This document shows, piece by piece, positions 1 through 6,134 of a DNA stretch of 9,937 nt; position 1 is the first letter of the stretch, and each line of letters starts with the position of its first letter. The stretch is taken from the NCBI GenBank assembly GCA_016869335.1, contig VGEJ01000068.1, positions 1 to 9,937 of the forward strand. The letters are read 5' to 3'. Both the position numbers and the translations under genes were made by a program. The notes beneath the pieces are model-generated. The model was not told the DNA's origin and searched no databases. It worked only from the letters and a program-made list of their open reading frames with translations. The DNA comes from Alphaproteobacteria bacterium. GTDB lineage: Bacteria; Pseudomonadota; Alphaproteobacteria; VGEJ01.

Positions 1-1
1 C

Positions 2-838
2 AACGGCCACTCGAGCTTCATGGGCCCGACTTGGGGCATCGGCACGTGGTTCAAGCGCTACGTGAGCCGCGCCAAGCCCAACCTCTATCTGTTCGACGAG
101 GCGGGCAACCCGCTGATCAACACCGACGAGGGCGTGAAGAACACCGAGGAGCATCTGCAATACGCGAAGTACTCGGGCGATGGCAGCTACACCTGGGGCT
201 GGTTCGAGGCGTACGGCTCCATGGCCGAGGGCACCTCAGCCATGACGGGAACCAATACGAACCTGGCCAAGTTCCTTGATCGTCCCGAGACCGAATCCGA
301 GGAGTGGTTGACGACCAAGATCGGCGGCAAGCTCGCCGCCACCATGCCGCCGGGCCACCAGTTCGGCGATGAGCTGGTGCGCCGGACGTGCTTCTACGGC
401 AATGTCAGCACCGCAGTGTCCTCGCAGTCCAAGTACCCGGAGGTCGCCTACCTGTTCAACCAGTGGGCCGGGTCGACGACCATCTACCCTTGGCTCAGCG
501 CCAACCTCGCCGGCTACATGGATCCCTTCCAGATCTCCAACTTCAAGGATCCGTTCATTATCGAATCCTATCACGCGTACGCGATGGAGGTTATCCAGGA
601 GACGGTGAAGCTCGGCGCCCCGACACTGAATCTCTCGGGCGCGCAGGCGATGCACAACGCTCTCGATGAGAACCTCCAGGCGGCGTTCGCTGGGCAGCTC
701 ACGGCCAAGGAGGCGATGGACGCCACGGCCAAGCGGTGGCGGCAGATCATCAAGAAAAAGGGTGAGACCAAGATGGTCGACGCGATCCTCGCCGATCGCA
801 AGGCGTGGCCGACGATCGTCGAGAAGATGCCGGCCTGA
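2..838 (+). CDS. ABC transporter substrate-binding protein, C-terminal part
   Basis: This is the C-terminal 278 residues of a periplasmic solute-binding protein; the gene enters from the left edge in frame, so the signal peptide and N-terminal lobe are missing. It is assigned from its context (two importer permeases follow on the same strand) and from its C-terminal region, where an alternation of Asn-Leu, Ala-Phe-Ala-Gly and Ala-Met-Asp-Ala-Thr, ending in Lys-Arg-Trp, is typical of family 1 (MalE-like) binding proteins. Aromatic-rich segments (Trp-Gly-Trp-Phe, Tyr-Pro-Trp-Leu) would suit a sugar or aromatic ligand, but the ligand cannot be read from sequence. It would deliver substrate to the permeases at 922-1785 and 3487-4464. 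The stop at 836-838 is followed by a strong stem-loop, as often seen after binding-protein genes that need more product than their permeases. I am confident of the role and unsure of the substrate. Confidence 0.85.
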   Translation, partial: NGHSSFMGPTWGIGTWFKRYVSRAKPNLYLFDEAGNPLINTDEGVKNTEEHLQYAKYSGDGSYTWGWFEAYGSMAEGTSAMTGTNTNLAKFLDRPETESEEWLTTKIGGKLAATMPPGHQFGDELVRRTCFYGNVSTAVSSQSKYPEVAYLFNQWAGSTTIYPWLSANLAGYMDPFQISNFKDPFIIESYHAYAMEVIQETVKLGAPTLNLSGAQAMHNALDENLQAAFAGQLTAKEAMDATAKRWRQIIKKKGETKMVDAILADRKAWPTIVEKMPA

Positions 839-866
839 CGTAGGGGTCGCGTCCCAGGCATGACAT

Positions 867-902
867 GCCGTGCAGCCGGCGCGCAAGCGCCGGCTGCACG
901 GC
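867..902 (+). promoter_or_regulatory. Intercistronic stem-loop with GNRA tetraloop
   Basis: Bases 867-882 pair perfectly with 887-902 (16 bp, mostly GC) around a GCAA loop, which is a GNRA tetraloop. Only three T residues follow (906-908), so it is a poor intrinsic terminator. It lies between the binding-protein stop and the permease start. By analogy with the malE-malF intercistronic region, it would protect the 3' end of the binding-protein mRNA and lower expression of downstream genes. The structure is seen directly; the role is inferred. Confidence 0.75.
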
Positions 903-908
903 GCCTTT

Positions 909-912
909 GAGG
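909..912 (+). promoter_or_regulatory. Ribosome binding site for the MalG-type permease
   Basis: GAGG sits 9 bases before the ATG at 922 and just after the stem-loop. It supports starting the permease at 922 rather than at the upstream in-frame ATG at 865, whose extension would run through the hairpin. An in-frame GTG at 916 is a possible alternative start two codons earlier. Confidence 0.55.
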
Positions 913-921
913 TCGGTGGAC

Positions 922-1785
922 ATGATTCAGGGCCCGATCTGGCAGATCGTCGCTAAGTACATCGCCATCCTCGCGGCGGTCGCGGTCGCGCTGTTGCCCA
1001 TCGTCTGGATGGTGACGATGGCGTTCAAGCCGGTGTTCGAGTGGAACGTCGCTACCACTGACCTGCAGTGGCTGCCCAAGCAGCCGACCCTGGCGAACTT
1101 CGAGTTCATCTTCACCGGCAACTACCCGGGCGTGAACGCCAGCATCGATCGCGTGGCGAGCGGTCCGATCTTCGCGAGCCTCATGTGTGCATCGCTGGGC
1201 ACGCTGTTCGCGGTCGTGGTCGGGACCTTCGCCGCCTACGCGGTATCGCGCTTCAAGGTCATGAAGTCGATCGGACTGACGGTGTTGCAGCTCCGCCTGT
1301 TCCCGCCGCTCGCGGTGATGGTGCCGCTGATGGTGATGTGGACCTACCTCGATCTCATCGACACCTGGTTCGGGCTCTCGCTCATCTACGGCATCGTGAC
1401 GATTCCGTTCTCGTTCTGGCTCATGCTGACGTTCTTCGACGAGTTCCCGCGCGAGATCGAAGAGGCGGCGCTGGTCGAGGGCTGCAGCCATTGGCGCGTG
1501 TTCTATCGCGTGGTGCTGCCGATGGTGCGGGCGCCGCTGGCGACGACGATGCTGTTCGTGTTCATCCTCAACTGGAGCGACTATGGCGTCGCCCTGTTTC
1601 TCACCAACCGCGACTGGGTGACGATCCCGGTCTACATGAACAGCCTGTCCTCGGCGATGACCGGGCACATGTATGGCGCCAAAGCGGCGCTCGGTCTGAT
1701 CGCGGCGTTGCCCCCGATGATCCTCGGCATGATCATCCAGCGCGACCTCGTGCGCGGCCTCACCTTCGGCGCCCTCAAGCGATGA
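922..1785 (+). CDS. Carbohydrate-type ABC transporter permease (MalG-like)
   Basis: This 287-residue inner-membrane permease belongs to the binding-protein-dependent importer family (MalG/UgpE type). About six hydrophobic spans are visible, with the first at residues 13-34. The cytoplasmic EAA loop that docks the ATPase is at residues 180-200: Glu-Glu-Ala-Ala, then Gly187, then Val-Leu-Pro at 198-200. The length matches the MalG type (about 280-300) rather than the longer MalF type. The ATG at 922 has GAGG upstream and places the first helix near the N-terminus as expected. The stop codon overlaps the halogenase start by four bases (ATGA), so the two are probably translationally coupled. The partner permease is at 3487-4464, on the far side of the halogenase. 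No ATPase gene is present in the window. The substrate is unknown. Confidence 0.92.
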   Translation: MIQGPIWQIVAKYIAILAAVAVALLPIVWMVTMAFKPVFEWNVATTDLQWLPKQPTLANFEFIFTGNYPGVNASIDRVASGPIFASLMCASLGTLFAVVVGTFAAYAVSRFKVMKSIGLTVLQLRLFPPLAVMVPLMVMWTYLDLIDTWFGLSLIYGIVTIPFSFWLMLTFFDEFPREIEEAALVEGCSHWRVFYRVVLPMVRAPLATTMLFVFILNWSDYGVALFLTNRDWVTIPVYMNSLSSAMTGHMYGAKAALGLIAALPPMILGMIIQRDLVRGLTFGALKR

Positions 1786-3431
1786 CCGGCACCCGGGCGA
1801 GGGCGGGGCTCACCCTCCCCGAGTTCCGACGCCTCCTCGCGACCGCGCGCGAGCAGCACCCGGGCGACGCCGCCGTGCGCTCACGACACGCGCCGAGTGA
1901 GTATCGCACCGTCGGCATTCTCGGCGGCGGCACCGCCGGCTACCTCGCTGCCCTCGCCCTGCGTAAGTTCCGCCCGGAGATCGAGGTCTCGCTCATCGCC
2001 TCGAGCAAGATCCCGGTCATTGGCGTGGGTGAATCGACCACCTCGGAGATGCCGCCGTTTCTGCACCGGCTGCTCGGGCTGGAAATCCGCGAGTTCTACC
2101 GTGTGGTCAAGCCGACGTGGAAATACGGCATCCGGTTCGAATGGGGCGCCTCGCCACCCTACTATTTCAACTACCCCTTCGACGATGGCCGGCCGCTCGA
2201 GGCGGAGACCTATGACGGCGACACGCGCAACGTCACGCTGCTCTCGGTCCTGATGTCGGGAAACAAGGGCCTGGTCGCCCGACTGGCCGACGGCGTCCAC
2301 GTCGCCCTGCTCGGCGCCCAGCCGTTCGCCTATCACCTCGACAACAGACGGCTCGTCGCCTACCTCGAGGCGGAGGCGGCGCGGCGTGGCGTGCGCCACC
2401 TCGACGTCGAGATCGTCGATGCCGAGCTGAGCGAGAACGGCGAGGAGATCACCGCGCTGATGACCGATGCGGGAGAACGGCTGGCATTCGATCTCTACAT
2501 CGACTGCTCGGGGTTTCGCGCCAGTCTGATCGAGGGCAAGCTGGGCTCGCCGTTCATCAGCTTCCGCTCAAGCCTGTTCACCGACCGCGCCGTCATCGCC
2601 GAGGTGCCGCACGGCGGCCTCATCAAGCCGTACACGACGGCGCGAACGATGGATCACGGCTGGTGCTGGAACATCCCACAGGTCGAGGAAGACCACCTCG
2701 GCTACGTTCATGCATCGGCGTTCTGCAGCGAGGACGAGGCCTTCGCCGAGCTGCGCGCGCTCTATCCCGACGCCAGGGACTACCGCGTCGTGAAGTTCCG
2801 CTCGGGCCGCCACGAGCACTTCTTCAAGGGCAACGTCGTCGCGATCGGCAACGCGTACGGGTTCGTCGAGCCGCTCGAGGCGACCGCGCTGCAGGTGATC
2901 ATCAGCGAGATCTGCCTCTTGATGCGGAACTTCCCGACCTACAAGCGAGAAACCGGCACCAGAAAGCTCTTGAACGACGAGGTGGCAAGTCTCTGGGACT
3001 ACATCCGCTGGTTCCTCTCGATCCACTATCGCTTTAACGGGCGCCTTGACACGGCGTTCTGGCGCGAGTGCCGGGCCAAGGTCGACATCTCCGGTGCGGC
3101 CGACACGGTACGCCTGTTCCAGGAGAACGCGCCGCTCGTCTACCGCGACCTCGGCGTCGGCGCCGGACGCCACTTGTCCGGCAGGGTGTTCAACAGCTTC
3201 GGGTTCGACGTGCTGCTCTACGGCCAGCGCGTGTCGTGCCAGAGCCAGCCGCCGCGCGAGAGCCGGCGCGACTACCGCCGGCGCGTCGGCGCCTATGAGT
3301 CGCTGGCAGCGGCCATGCTGCCGCAGGCCGAGGGCCTCGACCTGGTGGTGTCGAAGCAGCCGGAGGCGCTGACCCAGCTCGTCGCCGATGACAGTGGCTG
3401 GCTCGCGCGCTACGCCGAGGCCATGTATTGA
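1782..3431 (+). CDS. Flavin-dependent halogenase, tryptophan halogenase family
   Basis: This 549-residue cytoplasmic protein belongs to the flavin-dependent halogenase family (PrnA/RebH type), which uses FADH2, O2 and chloride or bromide to make HOX and halogenate an electron-rich substrate. The FAD fold motif Gly-Gly-Gly-Thr-Ala-Gly is at residues 48-53. The family signature Trp-x-Trp-x-Ile-Pro is at 294-299. Lys114, in Thr-Trp-Lys-Tyr-Gly-Ile-Arg-Phe, matches the catalytic lysine of PrnA (K79). Glu366, in Val-Glu-Pro-Leu-Glu-Ala-Thr, matches E346; the following Ser-Thr-Gly of PrnA is Ala-Thr-Ala here. About 47 residues precede the FAD motif, more than in PrnA. The ATG overlaps the upstream permease stop, with no Shine-Dalgarno of its own, so translation probably depends on coupling. 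The true substrate may not be tryptophan: many proteobacterial members sit beside uptake genes. It needs a flavin reductase, which is not encoded here. Confidence 0.92.
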   Translation: MTGTRARAGLTLPEFRRLLATAREQHPGDAAVRSRHAPSEYRTVGILGGGTAGYLAALALRKFRPEIEVSLIASSKIPVIGVGESTTSEMPPFLHRLLGLEIREFYRVVKPTWKYGIRFEWGASPPYYFNYPFDDGRPLEAETYDGDTRNVTLLSVLMSGNKGLVARLADGVHVALLGAQPFAYHLDNRRLVAYLEAEAARRGVRHLDVEIVDAELSENGEEITALMTDAGERLAFDLYIDCSGFRASLIEGKLGSPFISFRSSLFTDRAVIAEVPHGGLIKPYTTARTMDHGWCWNIPQVEEDHLGYVHASAFCSEDEAFAELRALYPDARDYRVVKFRSGRHEHFFKGNVVAIGNAYGFVEPLEATALQVIISEICLLMRNFPTYKRETGTRKLLNDEVASLWDYIRWFLSIHYRFNGRLDTAFWRECRAKVDISGAADTVRLFQENAPLVYRDLGVGAGRHLSGRVFNSFGFDVLLYGQRVSCQSQPPRESRRDYRRRVGAYESLAAAMLPQAEGLDLVVSKQPEALTQLVADDSGWLARYAEAMY

Positions 3432-3471
3432 CCGGGCTGAGGGCGCACGATCGAGCCCGTGCGCGGGCGCT

Positions 3472-3478
3472 GAGGGGG
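3472..3478 (+). promoter_or_regulatory. Strong Shine-Dalgarno deciding the GTG start of the MalF-type permease
   Basis: GAGGGGG lies 8 bases before GTG 3487, in the 55-base gap after the halogenase stop. This is the best ribosome binding site in the operon. It rules against the longer in-frame extension that overlaps the halogenase. The later ATG at 3544 has no comparable site. Confidence 0.7.
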
Positions 3479-3486
3479 AACCAGCG

Positions 3487-4464
3487 GTGACGACCTTGGA
3501 GAGCAGTGCGACCGGGATGACAGCGACCGCACCGACGACGACGATGGAGCGCCGCGGGCGCCGGCTCGGGATCTACTTGATCACGCCGCTCGTGCTCGTG
3601 CTCGGGTTCATCTTCGCGTTCCCCTCGTTCATGACCATCTACCTCAGTTTGAGCTGGTGGGGCCCGCTCGACGGCACCCCCTGGTACAGCGCCTATGAGA
3701 CGCTCAATTGGTTCGTCAACTTCGGCGACGCGCTGCGCGACGATCGGCTGTGGGAGTCGGTGCTGCGCACGCTCCTGATCATGGCAATCGTCGTTCCCAT
3801 CGAGTTCCTGATCGGCCTCGGCCTCGCCATCCTGTTCGTCGATACCTTCCCGGGCAAACGGCTGTTCTATTCGCTGCTGCTGCTGCCGATGATGGTGGTG
3901 CCCGCGGTCGCCGGATACATGTTCTTCATGTTGTTTCAGTCGGCTGGGCCGATCAACCAGATCGTCGAATCGCTCACCGGCGCCGAGAATCTCGCGTCCG
4001 AGATGGTGTGGCTCGGCGACCCGCTGTTGTCGCTCTCGGCGGTGATGATCGCCGATATTTGGCAGTGGACGCCGCTGATGTTCCTGATCCTGCTCGCCGG
4101 CATGCTCGGCGTGCCGGAGGATCAGATGAAGGCGGCGACGCTGCTGGGCGCGAACTGGGGACAGAAGTTCTTCCGCATCGTGTTGCCGCGGATGAAGTAC
4201 CTCATGGCGATCGCCCTCGTCATTCGCGCCGTGGAGGCGTTCAAGCTGTTCGATGTGATGTGGGTGATGACGCGAGGCGGGCCGGGCGTGTCTACCGAGA
4301 CGATCTCGGTCTACGTCTACAAGCTCACCCTGCAAGAACTCGAGTGGTCCTACGTCGCGGCGATCGCCCTGCTGATCCTGCTCGGGTTGACGATCCTCGG
4401 CGGCCTCGGCATCGCCATGATGACGCGCGCCCAGCGGCAGCGAGCGGTAGAACCGGCGGAGTAG
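3487..4464 (+). CDS. Carbohydrate-type ABC transporter permease (MalF-like)
   Basis: This is the second permease subunit of the importer, 325 residues, in the inner membrane. The N-terminal 25 residues are polar and rich in Thr, followed by Arg-rich sequence and the first helix at about 29-53. Five further hydrophobic spans follow. The EAA-type loop is at residues 212-233: Met-Lys-Ala-Ala-Thr-Leu-Leu-Gly, then Ile-Val-Leu-Pro. A Thr-Arg-Gly-Gly-Pro motif at 262-266 is typical of MalF/UgpA-type permeases. GTG 3487 is chosen for its strong Shine-Dalgarno; ATG 3544 (residue 20) is the alternative. In most sugar operons this subunit precedes the MalG-type one; here it comes last, after the halogenase. 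It should form a heterodimer with the 922-1785 product plus an ATPase encoded elsewhere. Confidence 0.92.
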   Translation: MTTLESSATGMTATAPTTTMERRGRRLGIYLITPLVLVLGFIFAFPSFMTIYLSLSWWGPLDGTPWYSAYETLNWFVNFGDALRDDRLWESVLRTLLIMAIVVPIEFLIGLGLAILFVDTFPGKRLFYSLLLLPMMVVPAVAGYMFFMLFQSAGPINQIVESLTGAENLASEMVWLGDPLLSLSAVMIADIWQWTPLMFLILLAGMLGVPEDQMKAATLLGANWGQKFFRIVLPRMKYLMAIALVIRAVEAFKLFDVMWVMTRGGPGVSTETISVYVYKLTLQELEWSYVAAIALLILLGLTILGGLGIAMMTRAQRQRAVEPAE

Positions 4465-4538
4465 GCCGCGGGCGGGGGTCGCGCCTGGGCGAAAACCAGC
4501 GCATGCGCCCCGCGCCGGCCTCGCGTACAACCTAGGCC
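4465..4538 (+). other. Short gap after the transport operon
   Basis: These 74 GC-rich bases hold no convincing terminator: no long stem followed by a T run. A TACAAC box at 4526-4531, only seven bases before the next ATG, resembles a -10 element and could give a nearly leaderless mRNA, but I see no matching -35. Read-through from the transport operon remains possible. Confidence 0.3.
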
Positions 4539-5120
4539 ATGCTGGGGCGCCTCTATCTCTGGACCATGCGCATGGCGGCGCATCCGCGGGCCGTGCCGGC
4601 GCTGGCGCTCGTCTCATTCTCCGAGAGCTCGTTCTTCCCGATACCGCCCGATGTCATGCTGGTGCCGATGGTCCTGGCGGCCCGCGAGCGGGCCTGGCGC
4701 ATCGCCACTGTTTGCACCATCGCATCGGTGATCGGCGGGCTCGGCGGCTACGCGATCGGCGCCCTCCTGTACGAGTCCATCGGCCACGCCATCCTCGATT
4801 TCTACGGCGCGGTTGATGATTTCGCCGGGCTGGCCGAGCTCTACCGCGAGTGGGGGTTGTGGGTCATCCTGATCAAGGGGCTGACGCCCATTCCCTACAA
4901 GGTGGTGACGATCGCCAGCGGCGCCTTCGCGTTCGATCCGCTGACGTTCGTTGCCGCATCGATCGCGACTCGCGGCGCGCGCTTCTACCTGCTGGCCGCG
5001 GCGCTGTGGTATTGGGGGCCGCAGATCCGCGGCCTTCTCGAGCGCTATCTCGGCCCGATCACCTGGGGCATCCTCGCGCTGGTCGTGCTCGGTTTCGTCG
5101 CCCTGCGCTGGGTGTTCTGA
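4539..5120 (+). CDS. YqaA/DedA-type (VTT domain) membrane protein
   Basis: This 193-residue inner-membrane protein belongs to the YqaA branch of the DedA/VTT (SNARE-associated) family, whose members are linked to lipid flipping and membrane homeostasis. Family features are Ser-Glu-Ser-Ser-Phe-Phe-Pro-Ile-Pro-Pro-Asp at residues 28-38, a Gly-rich segment at 66-74, Lys-Gly-Leu-Thr-Pro-Ile-Pro-Tyr-Lys at 113-121 and an Arg-Gly-Ala-Arg-Phe motif at 145-149, then a C-terminal helix at about 172-192. The length is normal for YqaA. The ATG at 4539 has only a poor, too-close AGG upstream; Met10 or Met12 are possible later starts. It lies 74 bases after the transport operon on the same strand, but nothing suggests a functional link. 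The individual substrate is unknown. Confidence 0.85.
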   Translation: MLGRLYLWTMRMAAHPRAVPALALVSFSESSFFPIPPDVMLVPMVLAARERAWRIATVCTIASVIGGLGGYAIGALLYESIGHAILDFYGAVDDFAGLAELYREWGLWVILIKGLTPIPYKVVTIASGAFAFDPLTFVAASIATRGARFYLLAAALWYWGPQIRGLLERYLGPITWGILALVVLGFVALRWVF

Positions 5121-5364
5121 CGCCCGGAGGCCACAACGGGATCCATTGCCGCCGAGTGGGGCGGGGTGACCGCCGTCCTACTTGCCGGGCACGCGCGGTC
5201 AGGCTCGCGTCATCCACCGGGTTCACCTCAGGCGCGCGGGTGCCAGCCCACCGACGATAAGTCGCACCTGGCGTTCCAGGGTCTTGCGGTTCTCCGCGAT
5301 CGGGGTTGACCGAAGCCATGTCGCGGAAATGACTACGCGATAGCGATTACAGGAGCCACGCAGT
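5121..5364. other. Non-coding stretch before a gene remnant
   Basis: I read all frames here and see no supported gene, tRNA or terminator. A minus-strand frame contains a protein-like patch at about 5226-5290 (Glu-Asn-Arg-Lys-Thr-Leu-Glu-Arg-Gln-Val), but it lacks a credible start and I cannot assign it. Given the permease remnant that follows, this is probably decayed coding DNA or a deletion scar. Confidence 0.4.
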
Positions 5365-5606
5365 TTCGTCCGCGTGCGCATCACCGACGTCTTCCTGGGG
5401 ATCCCGCCACTCGTGTTGGCGATGGCGATCATGGGGTTTCTCGAGCCGACGCTGCTCAACGCCATGATCGCGGTCTCGGCGATGTGGTGGCCATGGTACA
5501 CGCAGCTGGTCTACAACATGGCCCGGGGCTGGCCATCCTCATCGCCGTGCTCGGCTTCAATCTCCTCGGCGATGGCCTCCGCGACATGTTCGACGTCGAG
5601 GTCTGA
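5365..5606 (+). pseudogene. DppC-type peptide ABC permease remnant with internal deletion
   Basis: Two fragments of a DppC/OppC-type peptide or nickel ABC transporter permease lie in different frames. The first (about 5365-5520) reads Arg-Ile-Thr-Asp-Val-Phe-Leu-Gly-Ile-Pro-Pro-Leu, then Trp-Trp-Pro-Trp-Tyr; this is the part before the EAA loop. The second (from 5523 to the stop at 5604-5606) reads Pro-Gly-Leu-Ala-Ile-Leu-Ile-Ala-Val-Leu-Gly-Phe-Asn-Leu-Leu-Gly-Asp-Gly-Leu-Arg-Asp, the family's C-terminus. The EAA loop and the last periplasmic region between them, probably well over 100 codons, are missing. The N-terminal helix is also absent, because similarity fades upstream of 5365. The junction is near 5518-5526. 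A frame continuing from the first fragment stays open to 5613, but its last part is not family-like. It cannot be a working permease. Confidence 0.8.
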
Positions 5607-5705
5607 GCGCTAGTCGCCGCCGTCCTGGCGGTTGAGCGCGGCGGGCGGCGCGAGAGCAGGATCGGGTAACCGCCGTCGCGCGGGGCACGGCGGCAGCCGA
5701 GCCGG

Positions 5706-5948
5706 TCAGTGGGACTGGGTGCCCTTGATGTCGCGCAGGTACTCGCGCTGCTTCAGCAGCACGTACAAGATCCCGTACATCGGCAGGCCGATCGTGAAGC
5801 CGACCCACAGCATCGGCCAGAACCGCGAATCGGCATCACTGTCAAAGATGCCCCACAACAGGACGGCGACGACGCAGGCGGAATTGATTACCAGGCCCGC
5901 GATGGACAGAATCTTCAGCAGCCGAAGAGTGCTGGATGACGCGGTCAT
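5706..5948 (-). CDS. Small two-helix membrane protein of unknown function
   Basis: This 80-residue protein has two hydrophobic helices, at residues 10-32 and 43-65, joined by an acidic turn (Asp-Ser-Asp-Ala-Asp-Ser) and followed by a basic tail (Lys-Gln-Arg-Glu-Tyr-Leu-Arg-Asp-Ile-Lys). I do not recognise a family. The frame is open upstream, but the start is placed at ATG 5948 because AAGGA (5957-5961 on the plus strand) lies 8 bases before it and the upstream extension is Arg-rich and not protein-like. It lies 186 bases downstream of the TadG-Crp chimera on the same strand and may have its own promoter. The positive-inside rule puts both ends in the cytoplasm. That it is a real gene is likely; its function is unknown. 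Confidence 0.6.
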   Translation of the reverse strand: MTASSSTLRLLKILSIAGLVINSACVVAVLLWGIFDSDADSRFWPMLWVGFTIGLPMYGILYVLLKQREYLRDIKGTQSH

Positions 5949-5956
5949 GTCCGGAG

Positions 5957-5961
5957 TCCTT
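5957..5961 (-). promoter_or_regulatory. Shine-Dalgarno for the 80-residue membrane protein
   Basis: AAGGA on the minus strand, 8 bases before ATG 5948. It decides the start against the longer open frame reaching 6113. Confidence 0.6.
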
Positions 5962-6134
5962 ATCTTTCTTTCACGCCTCGGTGCCGGACGACGGGCCCTG
6001 GGGGCAACCGGTTCAATCCCCTCCGTCACGGCGCGATGGGCGATGGCAGCCACCCTGATCGGGCGTTTCCCAGAACGCCGGGCGATGTTAGACACCTGCT
6101 CGGTCGAGCGCAATACGCGAGCGGTCGCCCGGTC

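Noticed and set aside
865..921. Upstream ATG extension of the MalG-type permease.
   Set aside because: It would translate through the 16-bp hairpin, has no ribosome site and adds a non-family N-terminus.
571..1668. Long minus-strand open frame opposite the binding-protein and permease genes.
   Set aside because: It is rich in Arg, His and Asp with no hydrophobic core pattern, and it lies opposite two clear genes. This is a typical high-GC shadow frame.
3388..3486. Upstream extension of the MalF-type permease overlapping the halogenase.
   Set aside because: The strong GAGGGGG before GTG 3487 and the lack of family resemblance upstream argue against it.
3190..4617. A 475-codon minus-strand open frame opposite the MalF-type permease.
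   Set aside because: Its composition is low-complexity (Arg, His, Gln, Ala) and the sense strand encodes a well-marked permease.
5223..5501. Minus-strand frame opposite the DppC remnant with a Lys-Thr-Leu-Glu-Arg patch.
   Set aside because: Much of it lies opposite the recognised permease fragment, and it has no start signal or recognised family.
5996..6030. tRNA 3'-end-like sequence (GGTTCAATCCCC, resembling a T-loop).
   Set aside because: Only two pairs form in the would-be T-stem, and no anticodon arm, D-arm or acceptor partner can be found. At most it is a decayed fragment; more likely chance.
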